Below, piece by piece: positions 54,621 to 63,927 of a stretch of 64,000 nucleotides of DNA. This DNA comes from Thermodesulfobacteriota bacterium (GTDB lineage: Bacteria; Desulfobacterota_D; UBA1144; Nemesobacterales; UBA2774), in contig DAOKYU010000005.1 in assembly GCA_035325995.1 (NCBI GenBank), positions 1 through 64,000 on the forward strand, given 5' to 3'. The notes under the pieces were generated by a model. That model had not been told where the DNA came from, ran no database searches, and saw nothing but the letters and a program-made list of their open reading frames with translations. Made by a program: the position numbers and the translations under genes. How positions within the stretch are numbered: position 1 is the first letter of the stretch; each line of letters opens with the position of its first letter.

Positions 54621-56792
54621 TTGAATAGACACGGCACGTCCCAGGCAAGGCTGAAGACAACGCACGGCTCTCCCCGGCCGCTCGGGGCGACGTGGGACGG
54701 GCGCGGCGTCAACTTCGCCGTCTACTCCGAGAACGCCCAGTACATCGAGCTCTGCCTCTACGCCCCCGGCCTCCCCGAAACCGAGACCGGCAGGATAAAG
54801 CTCGAATCCAAAACCCATAACGTCCACCACGCCTACGTGCGCGGCCTCGGGCCGGGGCAGCTCTACGGCTACAGGGCATACGGGCCCTACGACCCGCCCT
54901 CCGGCCAGCGGTTCAACCCCGCAAAGCTCCTCGTCGATCCCTACGCCAGGGCAATATCCGGGGCGGTCATGCTCGACAGCATACACCACGACCACAAGAT
55001 ATACCGGCGCGCGCACAAGCTCGTCATCGATTCCCGTGACAGCGCCGCCTACATGCCGAAATCGGTCGTCGTGGACGGCTCGTTCGACTGGGGCGGCGAC
55101 TCGCCTCCCGGGGTGCCGTGGTCCGACACCGTGATATACGAGGCCCACGTGAGGGGGCTCACGATGCTCCACCCCGAAGTGCCCGGGGAGCTCCGGGGGA
55201 CGTACGCCGGCCTCGCCTCGCCGGACGTGATCTCGCACCTCCGCTCGCTCGGCGTGACGGCCGTCGAGCTCATGCCCGTCCACCACTCAGTCTCCGAGTG
55301 CAGGCTCCTCGAAAACGGGCTCGTCAATTACTGGGGCTACAACACCCTCGGCTTCTTCGCGCCCGACATAAGATATTCCCGGGGCTCCGCGGGCGGCGGG
55401 CGGCCCGGCGGGCAGGTCAACGAATTCAAGGAAATGGTAAAGGCCCTCCACAAAGAGGGATTCGAGGTGATACTCGACGTCGTCTACAACCACACGTGCG
55501 AGGGCGGGAGCGGCGGCCCCACGCTCTCGCTGAGGGGTCTCGACAATAAAACGTACTACCGCCTCGACCCCGGCAAAAATGGGGACTACCTGAACTTCAC
55601 GGGCACGGGGAATACTATAAACTCGTCCCATCCGGCGGTCGTAAAGCTCATATTCGACAGCCTCAGGTACTGGGCCGAAGAGATGCGCGTGGACGGCTTC
55701 CGGCTCGACCTCGCCCCCGTGCTGTTCAGGAACGGAAACGGCTTCGACCGCTCGCACCCGCTCTTTAAGGAAATAGCGGCCGACCCCGTCCTCTCCGGCG
55801 TAAAGCTCATAGCCGAGCCCTGGGACCTCGGCCCCGGCGGCTACCAGACGGGCGGCTTCCCCGACCCCTGGTCCGAATGGAACGACAGGTACAGGAACAC
55901 CGTCAGGCGCTTCTGGCGGAGCGACGAGGGCGTCATCCCGGACATGGCCTACAGGATAAGCGGGTCGAGCGACCTCTACGGCACGAGGGAAAAGGGCTCT
56001 TACGCGAGCATAAACTACGTCGCCTCCCACGACGGCTTCACGCTGAGCGACCTCGTCTTGTACGAGCACAAGCACAACGAGGCCAACCTCGAAGACAACG
56101 CCGACGGGAACAACGCCAACTACGCCTTTAACTTCGGCGTCGAAGGGCCGTCGGACGACGCCGCGATAATAAAGGAGCGCGAAAAACAGAAGAGGAATTT
56201 CCTCGCGACCCTCTTCCTGTCGCAGGGCGTCCCAATGCTGCTCATGGGCGACGAGGCGGGGAGGACGCAGCGGGGAAACAACAACGCCTATTGCCAGGAC
56301 AACGAAACGTCGTGGATGAGCTGGGGCTTCGACGCCCGCGGCAAAAAGCTCCTCCTTTTCACGAGGTTCCTCGCCGCTCTCAGAAAATCCTACCCCGTCC
56401 TCAGGCGCGGCATATTTTTCACCGGGGTCCCGCACGCGATGTTCGGCCACAAGGATCTCTCGTGGTTCCTCCCCGACGCGAGGGAGATGACGGACGCCGA
56501 CTGGCAGAATCCCCGCCTCCGCTCGATAAGCATCGTGAAGGTCGAAAACACCTTCGAACAGACGGCGAAACCGAAAAAAGCACTCCACGACAACGCCCTC
56601 ATGCTCCTCCTCAACGCCGAGCCCAACGGGGTCGTTTTCACGGTCCCCGACGGACACATATCGCCCCTGTGGCAGGTGATATTCGACACGAGCCGCGAAA
56701 GGCCCGGCGGCAAGACAATCGGCGCCGGAAAGCACTACACCCTCGCGGGAAGGTCTCTCGCACTTTTGAAACCGTCCGCTAAAACCGGATAA
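54621..56792 (+). CDS. glgX: glycogen debranching enzyme GlgX
   Basis: Isoamylase-type enzyme (GH13_11) hydrolysing alpha-1,6 links of phosphorylase-limit branches. It is 723 residues: CBM48 at 15-115 (PLGATWDGRGVNFAVYSENA), then catalytic motifs VELMPVHHS, VILDVVYNHTCEG, Asp nucleophile in MRVDGFRLDLAPVL, Glu in KLIAEPWDLGPGGYQ, and VASHDGFTLSDLV. The start is TTG preceded by GGCGGAAAG; no ATG lies near. It acts between GlgP and MalQ in glycogen breakdown. Confidence 0.96.
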   Translation: MNRHGTSQARLKTTHGSPRPLGATWDGRGVNFAVYSENAQYIELCLYAPGLPETETGRIKLESKTHNVHHAYVRGLGPGQLYGYRAYGPYDPPSGQRFNPAKLLVDPYARAISGAVMLDSIHHDHKIYRRAHKLVIDSRDSAAYMPKSVVVDGSFDWGGDSPPGVPWSDTVIYEAHVRGLTMLHPEVPGELRGTYAGLASPDVISHLRSLGVTAVELMPVHHSVSECRLLENGLVNYWGYNTLGFFAPDIRYSRGSAGGGRPGGQVNEFKEMVKALHKEGFEVILDVVYNHTCEGGSGGPTLSLRGLDNKTYYRLDPGKNGDYLNFTGTGNTINSSHPAVVKLIFDSLRYWAEEMRVDGFRLDLAPVLFRNGNGFDRSHPLFKEIAADPVLSGVKLIAEPWDLGPGGYQTGGFPDPWSEWNDRYRNTVRRFWRSDEGVIPDMAYRISGSSDLYGTREKGSYASINYVASHDGFTLSDLVLYEHKHNEANLEDNADGNNANYAFNFGVEGPSDDAAIIKEREKQKRNFLATLFLSQGVPMLLMGDEAGRTQRGNNNAYCQDNETSWMSWGFDARGKKLLLFTRFLAALRKSYPVLRRGIFFTGVPHAMFGHKDLSWFLPDAREMTDADWQNPRLRSISIVKVENTFEQTAKPKKALHDNALMLLLNAEPNGVVFTVPDGHISPLWQVIFDTSRERPGGKTIGAGKHYTLAGRSLALLKPSAKTG

Positions 56793-56826
56793 TAATTCTC
56801 TCGGTCCAGGGTTGGCCCGGCGCGTC

Positions 56827-58326
56827 ATGAGAGAAAGAAAAAGCGGCATACTCCTGCACATATCGTCCCTCCCCTCCCCCTTCGGCGTAGGGGACCTCGG
56901 CCCCGAAGCGTTTAAATTCGCGGACTTTCTCCGCGATTCGGGCCAGACGTACTGGCAGGTCCTGCCGCTCAATCCGACGGAGCTCCCCTACGGCAACTCC
57001 CCCTACAGCGGCCCGTCCTCCTACGCCGGGAACCCGCTCTTCATAAGCCCCGAGAGGCTCGCGGAAGAGGGCCGCCTCGCGCCGGACGCGATAAGGAAGA
57101 AACCCCGCTTCGGGCGGAAGAGGGTAAACTACGAAGCCGCGGTCTCGTACAAGTCCGCGCTCCTCAAATCCGCGTTCGAAAACGCCCGCGACGGGCTTCT
57201 CGAAGACGCCTCGTTCGCTGAATTCCGCGAACGGAATAAATACTGGCTCGAAGATTACTGTCTCTACACGGTGCTCAAGGAAAAACTGCACTCGGCGACG
57301 TGGCGCGATTTCCCGAAAGAGCTCAGGGACAGGGACGAGTCCGCCCTCGCCGAATGGCGCGAGAAAATGCGGGCCGAAACCCTTTACCACGAATTCGTCC
57401 AGCACCTCTTCTTCTCGCAGTGGCATGCCCTCGAAGGCCACTGCCGCGAGAGGGGCGTAAAACTCATCGGCGACATACCGTATTACGTCAACTTCGACAG
57501 CTCCGAGGTCTGGAGCAGCCCCGGCGCGTTCAAGCTCGACGCCGAAAAGAGGCCGCTCTACGTCTCCGGCGTCCCGCCCGACTATTTCAGCAAGACCGGC
57601 CAGCTCTGGGGGAACCCCGTCTACGACTGGAACGAGCTCCGGCGGACGGGATATAAGTGGTGGATGGACAGGATAGGCCACAACCTCTCCCTGTTCGACG
57701 TGCTCAGGCTCGACCACTTCAGGGGCTTCGTCGCATACTGGGAAATAGAGGCCGGCGAGAAAACGGCGCTCAACGGTAAATGGGCCGGCGCGGGCGCAGT
57801 CCCGTTTTTCGACGCGCTCTTCTCACGTTACGACAAGGGCCGCTTCATCGCCGAGGACCTCGGCGACATAACCCCCGACGTAAGGGAGATAATAAAGCGC
57901 TACGACCTGCCCGGGATGAAAATACTCCTCTTCGCGTTCGGCGACGACTTCCCCTACGGCGAGTACCTCCCGTCCGTATTCAAGGAAAACTGCATCGTCT
58001 ACACCGGCACACACGACAACAACACGGTCCGGGGATGGTGGGAGGACGAGGCCGGGAACAAAGAGAAAAACCGGGTCTTCGAATACCTCGGGAAAAAGAT
58101 AAGCGCCGGCGAAATAAGCTCCGAATTCATTAAGCTCGCCATGCTCTCCCCGGCGGACATGGCGGTCATACCGATGCAGGACGTGCTCGGGCTCGGGGCC
58201 GGGGCCCGCATGAACACCCCTGCCGTCCGGAAGGGCAACTGGGAATGGAGGCTCGAACCCGGATACGCGGGCGGGGAGCTCGCGGACTATATCCTCGGAA
58301 TCACCCGCGAAAGTAGCAGAAATTGA
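56827..58326 (+). CDS. malQ: 4-alpha-glucanotransferase (amylomaltase)
   Basis: GH77 disproportionating enzyme that transfers short glucan chains and so recycles maltodextrins from GlgX. It is 499 residues from the ATG at 56827; a TTG at 56812 is also possible, and neither has a good ribosome-binding site. Motifs: SGILLHISSLPSPFGVGDLG, the acarbose-contact region LPYGNSPYSGPSSYAGNPL, nucleophile Asp in DVLRLDHFRGF, Glu in FIAEDLGDITPDV, and TGTHDNNTVRGWW. It lies tightly after glgX. Confidence 0.96.
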   Translation: MRERKSGILLHISSLPSPFGVGDLGPEAFKFADFLRDSGQTYWQVLPLNPTELPYGNSPYSGPSSYAGNPLFISPERLAEEGRLAPDAIRKKPRFGRKRVNYEAAVSYKSALLKSAFENARDGLLEDASFAEFRERNKYWLEDYCLYTVLKEKLHSATWRDFPKELRDRDESALAEWREKMRAETLYHEFVQHLFFSQWHALEGHCRERGVKLIGDIPYYVNFDSSEVWSSPGAFKLDAEKRPLYVSGVPPDYFSKTGQLWGNPVYDWNELRRTGYKWWMDRIGHNLSLFDVLRLDHFRGFVAYWEIEAGEKTALNGKWAGAGAVPFFDALFSRYDKGRFIAEDLGDITPDVREIIKRYDLPGMKILLFAFGDDFPYGEYLPSVFKENCIVYTGTHDNNTVRGWWEDEAGNKEKNRVFEYLGKKISAGEISSEFIKLAMLSPADMAVIPMQDVLGLGAGARMNTPAVRKGNWEWRLEPGYAGGELADYILGITRESSRN

Positions 58327-58387
58327 CGGCCGCTTTATTTATTTCTCCGAAAAATGCGTTAATATCATCTAGGGTGCGGGTTACCGT

Positions 58388-58411
58388 TGCTGCCTCAGCT
58401 TCGGGCAGCGC
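58388..58411 (+). promoter_or_regulatory. hairpin in the glgA leader
   Basis: GCTGCC (58388-58393 region) pairs with GGCAGC (to 58410) around TCAGCTTCG, 16 nt before the TTG start of glgA. The GGAAGGTG ribosome-binding site is just outside the stem. It may tune translation; it superficially resembles part of SRP RNA but lacks its conserved loop. Confidence 0.3.
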
Positions 58412-58426
58412 GGAAGGTGAAAGCGG

Positions 58427-59902
58427 TTGATTAAAGTTCTATTCATTGCCTCCGAAATTGAGCCCCTGGCGAAAACGGGGGGCCTCGCGGACGTCATAGG
58501 GGTACTGCCCAAAAAGTTAAACGAAATAGGGTGCGAAGTCAGGGTCATACTGCCTTATTACAAGGAAGTCCGGAAGAACCTCAAGCGCCTTAAGCTCAAG
58601 GTCAAGGACCTTAACCGCGACGTCATCGTCACGATAGACTGGCTCCCGTACAAGGGCCGCATAAAGGAAACGACCGTCGAGGGGGTAAAGGTATACCTCC
58701 TCGCGAACGACAATTTTTACGACCGCGACCATCTCTACACCACCCCCCACGGCGACTACAGGGACAACGACCTCAGGTTCGGATTCTTCTCCATAGGCGC
58801 ACTCGAAATCGCCAAGGCCCTCGATTTCAGGCCCGACATCATCCACTGCAACGACTGGCAGTCCGGGCTCGTGCCCATCGCCCTCAAATGGAAGAAGCAC
58901 TACAACAACGACCTCTTTTTCAAAAACTCGAAAACGGTATTCACGATTCACAACATCTCCTACCAGGGCCTCTTCGGAAAAGACCTCCTCGACAAGTTCG
59001 GCCTCTCGCACTCGCTCTTCAACCCCGAGCAGCTCGAATTCTACGGCAGGGTGAATCTCCTTAAGGGCGGCATACTGACTTCGGACCTCGTAACGACCGT
59101 AAGCCCCACATACGCCCACGAGATACAAACGAAGGAATACGGCTACGGTCTCGACGGCGTCCTCAGGGCCGTCGCGCGCTCAGGGAGGCTCGCCGGGATA
59201 CTCAACGGTATAGACAACGAGGACTGGAACCCCGAAACCGACAGGGCGCTCTACGCCCGCTACGACTCGCGCGACCTCGCGGGCAAGTACGAGAACAAGG
59301 CCCGGCTCAAGAATCTTCTCGGTTTTAACACCAACGGCCACGTCCCGCTCATAGGCGTCATATCGCGCCTCGCCCACCAGAAGGGCATCGATCTCATCGT
59401 AAGGGCGCTCCACAGGATACTCGACCTCGGGGCCGAGCTCGTGATACTGGGGACGGGCGACAAGGGATACGAGAGGCTTCTGAAGCAGGTCTCGGACGAT
59501 TACGTGGACAATTTCAGGGCCGTAATAGGCTACAACGAAGCCAAGGCCAGGCGCATATACGCCGGGAGCGACATGTTCCTCATGCCCTCCCGGTTCGAGC
59601 CCTGCGGCCTCGGCCAGCTGATCGCCCTCCGGTACGGCGCCATACCGGTCGTAAGGGCGACGGGCGGGCTCCTCGACACGATCATCGACTACGACGAAAA
59701 CAGGGATAACGCAAACGGATTTATCTTCGATCACTTCAGCGAGCAGAGCATGCTGAACACGATCGAAAGGGCCATAACCGCGTATCACAACCCGCCCGAA
59801 TGGAAGCGCCTCGTCAGGAACGCCATGGGGCAGGATTTTTCGTGGAAGCGTTCGAGCCGGGAATACCTGGCTTATTACAAGGACCTTTTCACCGGGGGTT
59901 AG
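58427..59902 (+). CDS. glgA: glycogen synthase
   Basis: Elongates alpha-1,4-glucan from (usually) ADP-glucose. It is 491 residues of the GT5 family: N-terminal KTGGLADVIGVLPKKL (nucleotide-sugar Lys), HCNDWQSGLVPIALK, TIHNISYQG, and in the second domain VPLIGVISRLAHQKGID, MPSRFEPCGLGQLIALRYG and the catalytic Glu therein. It starts at TTG after GGAAGGTG. No glgC is present in this window, so the ADP-glucose source lies elsewhere, unless another NDP-glucose is used. Confidence 0.97.
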   Translation: MIKVLFIASEIEPLAKTGGLADVIGVLPKKLNEIGCEVRVILPYYKEVRKNLKRLKLKVKDLNRDVIVTIDWLPYKGRIKETTVEGVKVYLLANDNFYDRDHLYTTPHGDYRDNDLRFGFFSIGALEIAKALDFRPDIIHCNDWQSGLVPIALKWKKHYNNDLFFKNSKTVFTIHNISYQGLFGKDLLDKFGLSHSLFNPEQLEFYGRVNLLKGGILTSDLVTTVSPTYAHEIQTKEYGYGLDGVLRAVARSGRLAGILNGIDNEDWNPETDRALYARYDSRDLAGKYENKARLKNLLGFNTNGHVPLIGVISRLAHQKGIDLIVRALHRILDLGAELVILGTGDKGYERLLKQVSDDYVDNFRAVIGYNEAKARRIYAGSDMFLMPSRFEPCGLGQLIALRYGAIPVVRATGGLLDTIIDYDENRDNANGFIFDHFSEQSMLNTIERAITAYHNPPEWKRLVRNAMGQDFSWKRSSREYLAYYKDLFTGG

Positions 59903-60107
59903 GGCTTATTAAAATCGCCCTCGTCACGGCTGGACGCACGGACATATCATGTATAATAGCGCTGATAAATAATCCCTCTTTCTAAATAAATTCGACATAA
60001 AAGAGACGCCCGGCTCGGGTCCCGTTCGTGGGAAGGCCGGATTTTATACTGGAAACGGAATGCTATATTATTTATTGTTACTAAAATTATGAGGGGCTGA
60101 TCAAGAG

Positions 60108-61361
60108 ATGAGAAAATACGAGTCCGCGATCAGGAAAAACGTTCTTTGGTGGGTTGACGAGGTAAAGAGCGTGGACATACTGGTCGGAATTCCGTGTTAC
60201 AACTGCGAAGACTCCATAGGGTTTGTCGTGGAGCAGGTGGCCAGGGGGCTGGCGGAGCACTTCCCGGACCATACCTCGGCCATATTCATAAGCGACGGCG
60301 GGTCGCTCGACGACACGAGGGAAAACGCCTACCAGGCGAAAATCCCGGAGCACGTTCTCCGAAGGGTAACCATCTACAGGGGCCTACCGGGGAAGGGAAC
60401 TTCTTTCAGGGCGGTGTTCGAGCTCGCCATAATGCTCAAGGTAAAGGCGATAGCCGTCTTCGACGCCGACCTCAGGAGCATAACCCCCGAATGGGTCAAG
60501 TTCATCGTCGAGCCCATACTCGACGGCTCCGCGGGCTTCGTAGCCCCCTACTACAGGAGACACAAGTTCGACGGGACCATAACGAACCAGATCGTCTACC
60601 CGATGACGCGCGCCCTTTACGGCGTGGACATAAGGCAGCCCATCGGCGGCGACTTCGGCTTCTGCCCCGAGCTCGCGGCCTTCTTCATGAAGGAAGATGT
60701 CTGGGATACCGACGTCGCCCGGTTCGGAATCGACATATGGATGACGACCTGCGCGATAAACGAGGGCTTCAAGGTAGTCCAGACGTACCTCGGCACGAAA
60801 ATACACGGCGCGAAGGACCCGGCGTCCGACCTCGGCCCGATGTTCAGGCAGGTCGTGAGCACCGTCTTCTATCTCATGGGCAAGTACGAGCGCAACTGGG
60901 ACAGGAACAACCCGTTCCAGGCGATTCAGATAAACAACAAGATAGACGAAGAGCCCAAGCTCGAAGCGGTCTCCGTCAGTATGAACGACCTTCTCGAAGA
61001 GTTCGTCGAGGGCTTCCGCCATTTCAGGCCCATGTACGACGAGATACTGAACGACAACAATATGGCCAGGCTCGACGAAATCTACGAGGCATGGACGTCC
61101 AACGAAGAGAAGGAATTCGACGCCGAGCTCTGGAGCAAGATACTCTACGATTTCGCCTACACGTACCAGCAGTGGCAGAGGAACAAGCGTCGCCTCGTCG
61201 ACATCATAACGCCCCTTTACTTCGGGCGCGTGAAGAGCTACTGCCAGGAGGTCATGAACATGTCCAGCGACGAGGCCGAGGAGGTCGTTCAGCAGCAGGC
61301 CAAGATATTCGAGCAGAATAAATCCTACCTCCTGGAACGCTTCGACATCTGGGAAGACTAA
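60108..61361 (+). CDS. GT78-like glycosyltransferase
   Basis: A 417-residue GT-A-fold enzyme. VDILVGIPCYNCEDSIGFVV opens the nucleotide-binding half; ISDGGSLDDTR, the lysine-rich GKGTSFRAVFELA and the metal-binding DAD (AIAVFDADLRSI) follow; QPIGGDFGFCPELAAFF and DVARFGIDIWMT form the acceptor side. This order matches mannosylglycerate-synthase-like (GT78/GT2) enzymes, which use GDP- or NDP-sugars and small acceptors such as glycerate. A helical tail (290-410) is long. Product and acceptor are unproven; compatible-solute or polysaccharide synthesis is plausible. The gene is alone, 205 nt after glgA, with a TATATTAT-like -10 region upstream. Confidence 0.8.
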   Translation: MRKYESAIRKNVLWWVDEVKSVDILVGIPCYNCEDSIGFVVEQVARGLAEHFPDHTSAIFISDGGSLDDTRENAYQAKIPEHVLRRVTIYRGLPGKGTSFRAVFELAIMLKVKAIAVFDADLRSITPEWVKFIVEPILDGSAGFVAPYYRRHKFDGTITNQIVYPMTRALYGVDIRQPIGGDFGFCPELAAFFMKEDVWDTDVARFGIDIWMTTCAINEGFKVVQTYLGTKIHGAKDPASDLGPMFRQVVSTVFYLMGKYERNWDRNNPFQAIQINNKIDEEPKLEAVSVSMNDLLEEFVEGFRHFRPMYDEILNDNNMARLDEIYEAWTSNEEKEFDAELWSKILYDFAYTYQQWQRNKRRLVDIITPLYFGRVKSYCQEVMNMSSDEAEEVVQQQAKIFEQNKSYLLERFDIWED

Positions 61362-61495
61362 CGACCTCACCGGGGCCGGTTTTCAGGGGGATGCGGCGCC
61401 GCCTCGGGAACGCGTTTTGAAACGAGCGCATAAGACGTTATAATCGTCCGCGGCGGGGTGCGAATACTTCGGCTCGTTCGCACCCGGCTCTGCAA

Positions 61496-63727
61496 ATGGG
61501 AGAAATAGTAACAACCGGAAGACGCAACCTCGGACTATTCGGAGCGATAGGCATAGGCGTGGGCTCGATAGTCGGGGGCAGCATCCTCGTCCTTACGGGC
61601 ATCTCCTACACGGCCGCCGGGCCGGGCGCGATATTCGCCTTCATACTGAACGGACTCATAGCCATCATCACGGCTTTCAGCTTCGCCGAGCTTTCGGCGG
61701 CGTTCCCGGAATCGGGCGGCCCGTACGTATACGCAAAAAAACTCCTCTCGATTAAAGCGGCCTTCGCGATAGGCTGGCTCCTCTGGTTCGCGTCGATGGT
61801 GGCGTCCGTCCTCTACGCGCTCGGGGCGGGCTACTTCACGACCCTCCTCATAAAGGGGGTACTCGGCTACTTTCCGGGCATGAGCGCCGACTGGCTGACG
61901 ACGGCGCGCGCTTCGCAGGTCATAGCCGGGGCGGCCATAGTCTACTACACCGTCAGCCTCATGCTAAAGCCCGCCAGCGGAGGCGCGTTCGCCAACATAG
62001 GGAAGATAATAGCCTTCTCGGTCCTGATACTGGGCGGCGTCTGGGCAATGACGGGCGAGAGCCCGGCGAGCATCCGGAAAGACTTTTCTCCATTGCTCCC
62101 GTTCGGATTCCTCGGCGTCGTCGAGGCCATGGGGTACACCTTCATAGCCTTTCACGGCTTCGAGCTCATAGCCGCCGTCGCCGGCGAGGTCAAGGACCCC
62201 GACAAGACGATACCGAGGGCGATGATAATATCGATTCTCATATCGCTCGCCATATACGTCCCGCTCGTATTCATCGTCACGATCGCCGGGACAGCGCCCG
62301 GGCAGTCCATAGTAGATCTCAGCATGCAGAATCCCGAGTCCGTCATAGCCGTCGCGGCCGAAAGGTACATGGGCAAGGCCGGCTACTGGGTCGTCGTCAT
62401 AGCGGGCATACTCTCGATGCTCTCGGCGCTCTACGCGAATATACTCGCCCCCTCGCGCATAGCGGAGAGCATGGCCCGCGACAGGACGCTCCCCAGGCCG
62501 CTCGGCGAGGTCAGCAGCAAATGGGGAACGCCCGACAAGGCGCTTTTGGCGACCTCTGCAATAATAATCGCGACCCTGATACTCGTGCCGGACGTCAACG
62601 CCGCCGGAGCCGCCGCGAGCCTCATATTTCTCCTGGCCTTCGCCCTCACGCAGGGGATAGCCATACTCGCACGTAAAAGGAGAACCCCGAGGCCGGATGC
62701 GTTCCGGATACCTTTCTTTCCCTACCTCCCCCTCGCCGGCATCGTGATCTGCTCGGGCATAGTCATATTCGAGGGTATCAAAGTCCCCGAGGCCGGAATC
62801 ATCGCCGCTATCTGGCTGGCAATAGGCGGCGTTCTCTATTACATACGCTTCGGCCGGAGCGCAAGGATTTTCGACGCCTCGTCCGAGGGCTACGACCCCG
62901 AGCTGGTCAGGCTCCGCGGAAGGAATCCGCTCTTCCTCGTCCCCATCGCGAATCCGACGAGCGCCAAGGCCACGATAGAGGTCGCGGCCGCGCTCGCCCC
63001 GCCCGAATACGGTAAGGTGCTTTTACTTTCCGTCGTTACCACCGGCGAAGAAACCCCGGTTTACGAAGAAGACCGCGTGCTCAGCGCACAGGCGGTGCTG
63101 AGGGAGGCGATATCGACCTCCCTCGAAATCGGCCTCAGCCCCGAGGCCCTCATCACGATAGCCGAAAGGCCGTGGCCCGAAATAGTGCGCGTCGCCCGGA
63201 CGTACAGGTGCGAGAGCCTTCTCATCGGCCTCACGTCGCTCACCCAGAAATCCGCCGAAAGGAACCTCGAAAGGCTCGTAAACGCCGTCCCGAGCAACGT
63301 GGTCATGCTGAAAGCCCCACGGGGCTGGCACATACACACGGCCAAGCGCATACTCGTCCCTGTCGGGGGCAGGGGGGGCCACGGAGAGCTCCTGGCCCGT
63401 ATACTGGGAAGCATCTCCCGCGCCGGCGGGACCGAGGTCACGTTCCTCCGCATACTCCCCGAAGACACCGACTGGAGAGCGGCCAAAAAGGCCCGGAACG
63501 AGCTTTTCCGCTATGCGGAAGACCACGCCGGGCACGTAAACTTCAAGGTAAGGATCGAAAAATCCGACGACATCGCCGGGCGCATAATAAAGCTGGCCGA
63601 GGAAAACGACCTCGTCATACTCGGCATCCACCAGTCGGGGAGCCGGAAACGCTCCCTCGGCGGTCCCCCCCTCCGTATCATACGCGAGAGCCCCCGCCCC
63701 GTTCTTATGATAAGCAGGGGGGGATGA
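61496..63727 (+). CDS. APC-family transporter with C-terminal UspA domains
   Basis: A 743-residue protein. Residues 1-460 hold about 12 transmembrane helices of the amino acid-polyamine-organocation family, beginning GLFGAIGIGVGSIVGGSILVL, with the helix-1/2 pattern FSFAELSAAFPESGGPYVY. Residues 475-743 are cytoplasmic and comprise two UspA-like segments: NPLFLVPIANPTSAKATIEV and RILVPVGGRGGHGELLARIL, the latter ending IRESPRPVLMISRGG. In related fusions the USP part is a nucleotide-binding regulatory module. Substrate is unknown, an amino acid or cation-coupled solute. No gene follows before the edge; the start lacks a strong ribosome-binding site. Confidence 0.9.
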   Translation: MGEIVTTGRRNLGLFGAIGIGVGSIVGGSILVLTGISYTAAGPGAIFAFILNGLIAIITAFSFAELSAAFPESGGPYVYAKKLLSIKAAFAIGWLLWFASMVASVLYALGAGYFTTLLIKGVLGYFPGMSADWLTTARASQVIAGAAIVYYTVSLMLKPASGGAFANIGKIIAFSVLILGGVWAMTGESPASIRKDFSPLLPFGFLGVVEAMGYTFIAFHGFELIAAVAGEVKDPDKTIPRAMIISILISLAIYVPLVFIVTIAGTAPGQSIVDLSMQNPESVIAVAAERYMGKAGYWVVVIAGILSMLSALYANILAPSRIAESMARDRTLPRPLGEVSSKWGTPDKALLATSAIIIATLILVPDVNAAGAAASLIFLLAFALTQGIAILARKRRTPRPDAFRIPFFPYLPLAGIVICSGIVIFEGIKVPEAGIIAAIWLAIGGVLYYIRFGRSARIFDASSEGYDPELVRLRGRNPLFLVPIANPTSAKATIEVAAALAPPEYGKVLLLSVVTTGEETPVYEEDRVLSAQAVLREAISTSLEIGLSPEALITIAERPWPEIVRVARTYRCESLLIGLTSLTQKSAERNLERLVNAVPSNVVMLKAPRGWHIHTAKRILVPVGGRGGHGELLARILGSISRAGGTEVTFLRILPEDTDWRAAKKARNELFRYAEDHAGHVNFKVRIEKSDDIAGRIIKLAEENDLVILGIHQSGSRKRSLGGPPLRIIRESPRPVLMISRGG

Positions 63728-63800
63728 CAGGCTCAGCTCTCTAAAAATTATTTAATTTAAGGCAAATAGGCCGCCCATTCCCCTCTTTTCCGGCCCCGAT

Positions 63801-63838
63801 TGTGTAATTGCGCACAGGATTTTAGTGTAATACTACAC
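63801..63838 (+). promoter_or_regulatory. upstream activator-like palindromes
   Basis: TGTGTAATTGCGCACA (63801-63816) and GTGTA-ATAC-TACAC (63825-63838) lie 75-125 nt before the sigma-54 promoter. Two dyads sharing TGTGTA/TACACA arms at this distance are the usual arrangement for a dimeric NtrC-type activator. Confidence 0.5.
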
Positions 63839-63910
63839 AGCTCCGCACCTATACACACACCGTTTTCCCATAACCGGCTGCAATCACTGGAAACATGCGA
63901 TTATAAAGGG

Positions 63911-63927
63911 TTGGCACAGCACTTGCA
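63911..63927 (+). promoter_or_regulatory. near-consensus sigma-54 promoter at the window edge
   Basis: TTGGCACAGCACTTGCA: GG (63913-63914) and GC (63925-63926) are exactly 10 nt apart, and the match to TGGCAC-N5-TTGCA is complete. It points to a gene beyond 64000 on the plus strand. The 180 nt before it hold the palindromes above and nothing coding. Confidence 0.8.

Noticed and set aside
55287..56972. 561-codon open frame opposite glgX
   Set aside because: Antisense to a complete GlgX with intact catalytic residues; no motif of its own.
58375..58430. SRP RNA-like sequence before glgA
   Set aside because: Only a GCTGCC/GGCAGC stem is shared; the conserved GGAAG-type SRP loop and the length are missing.
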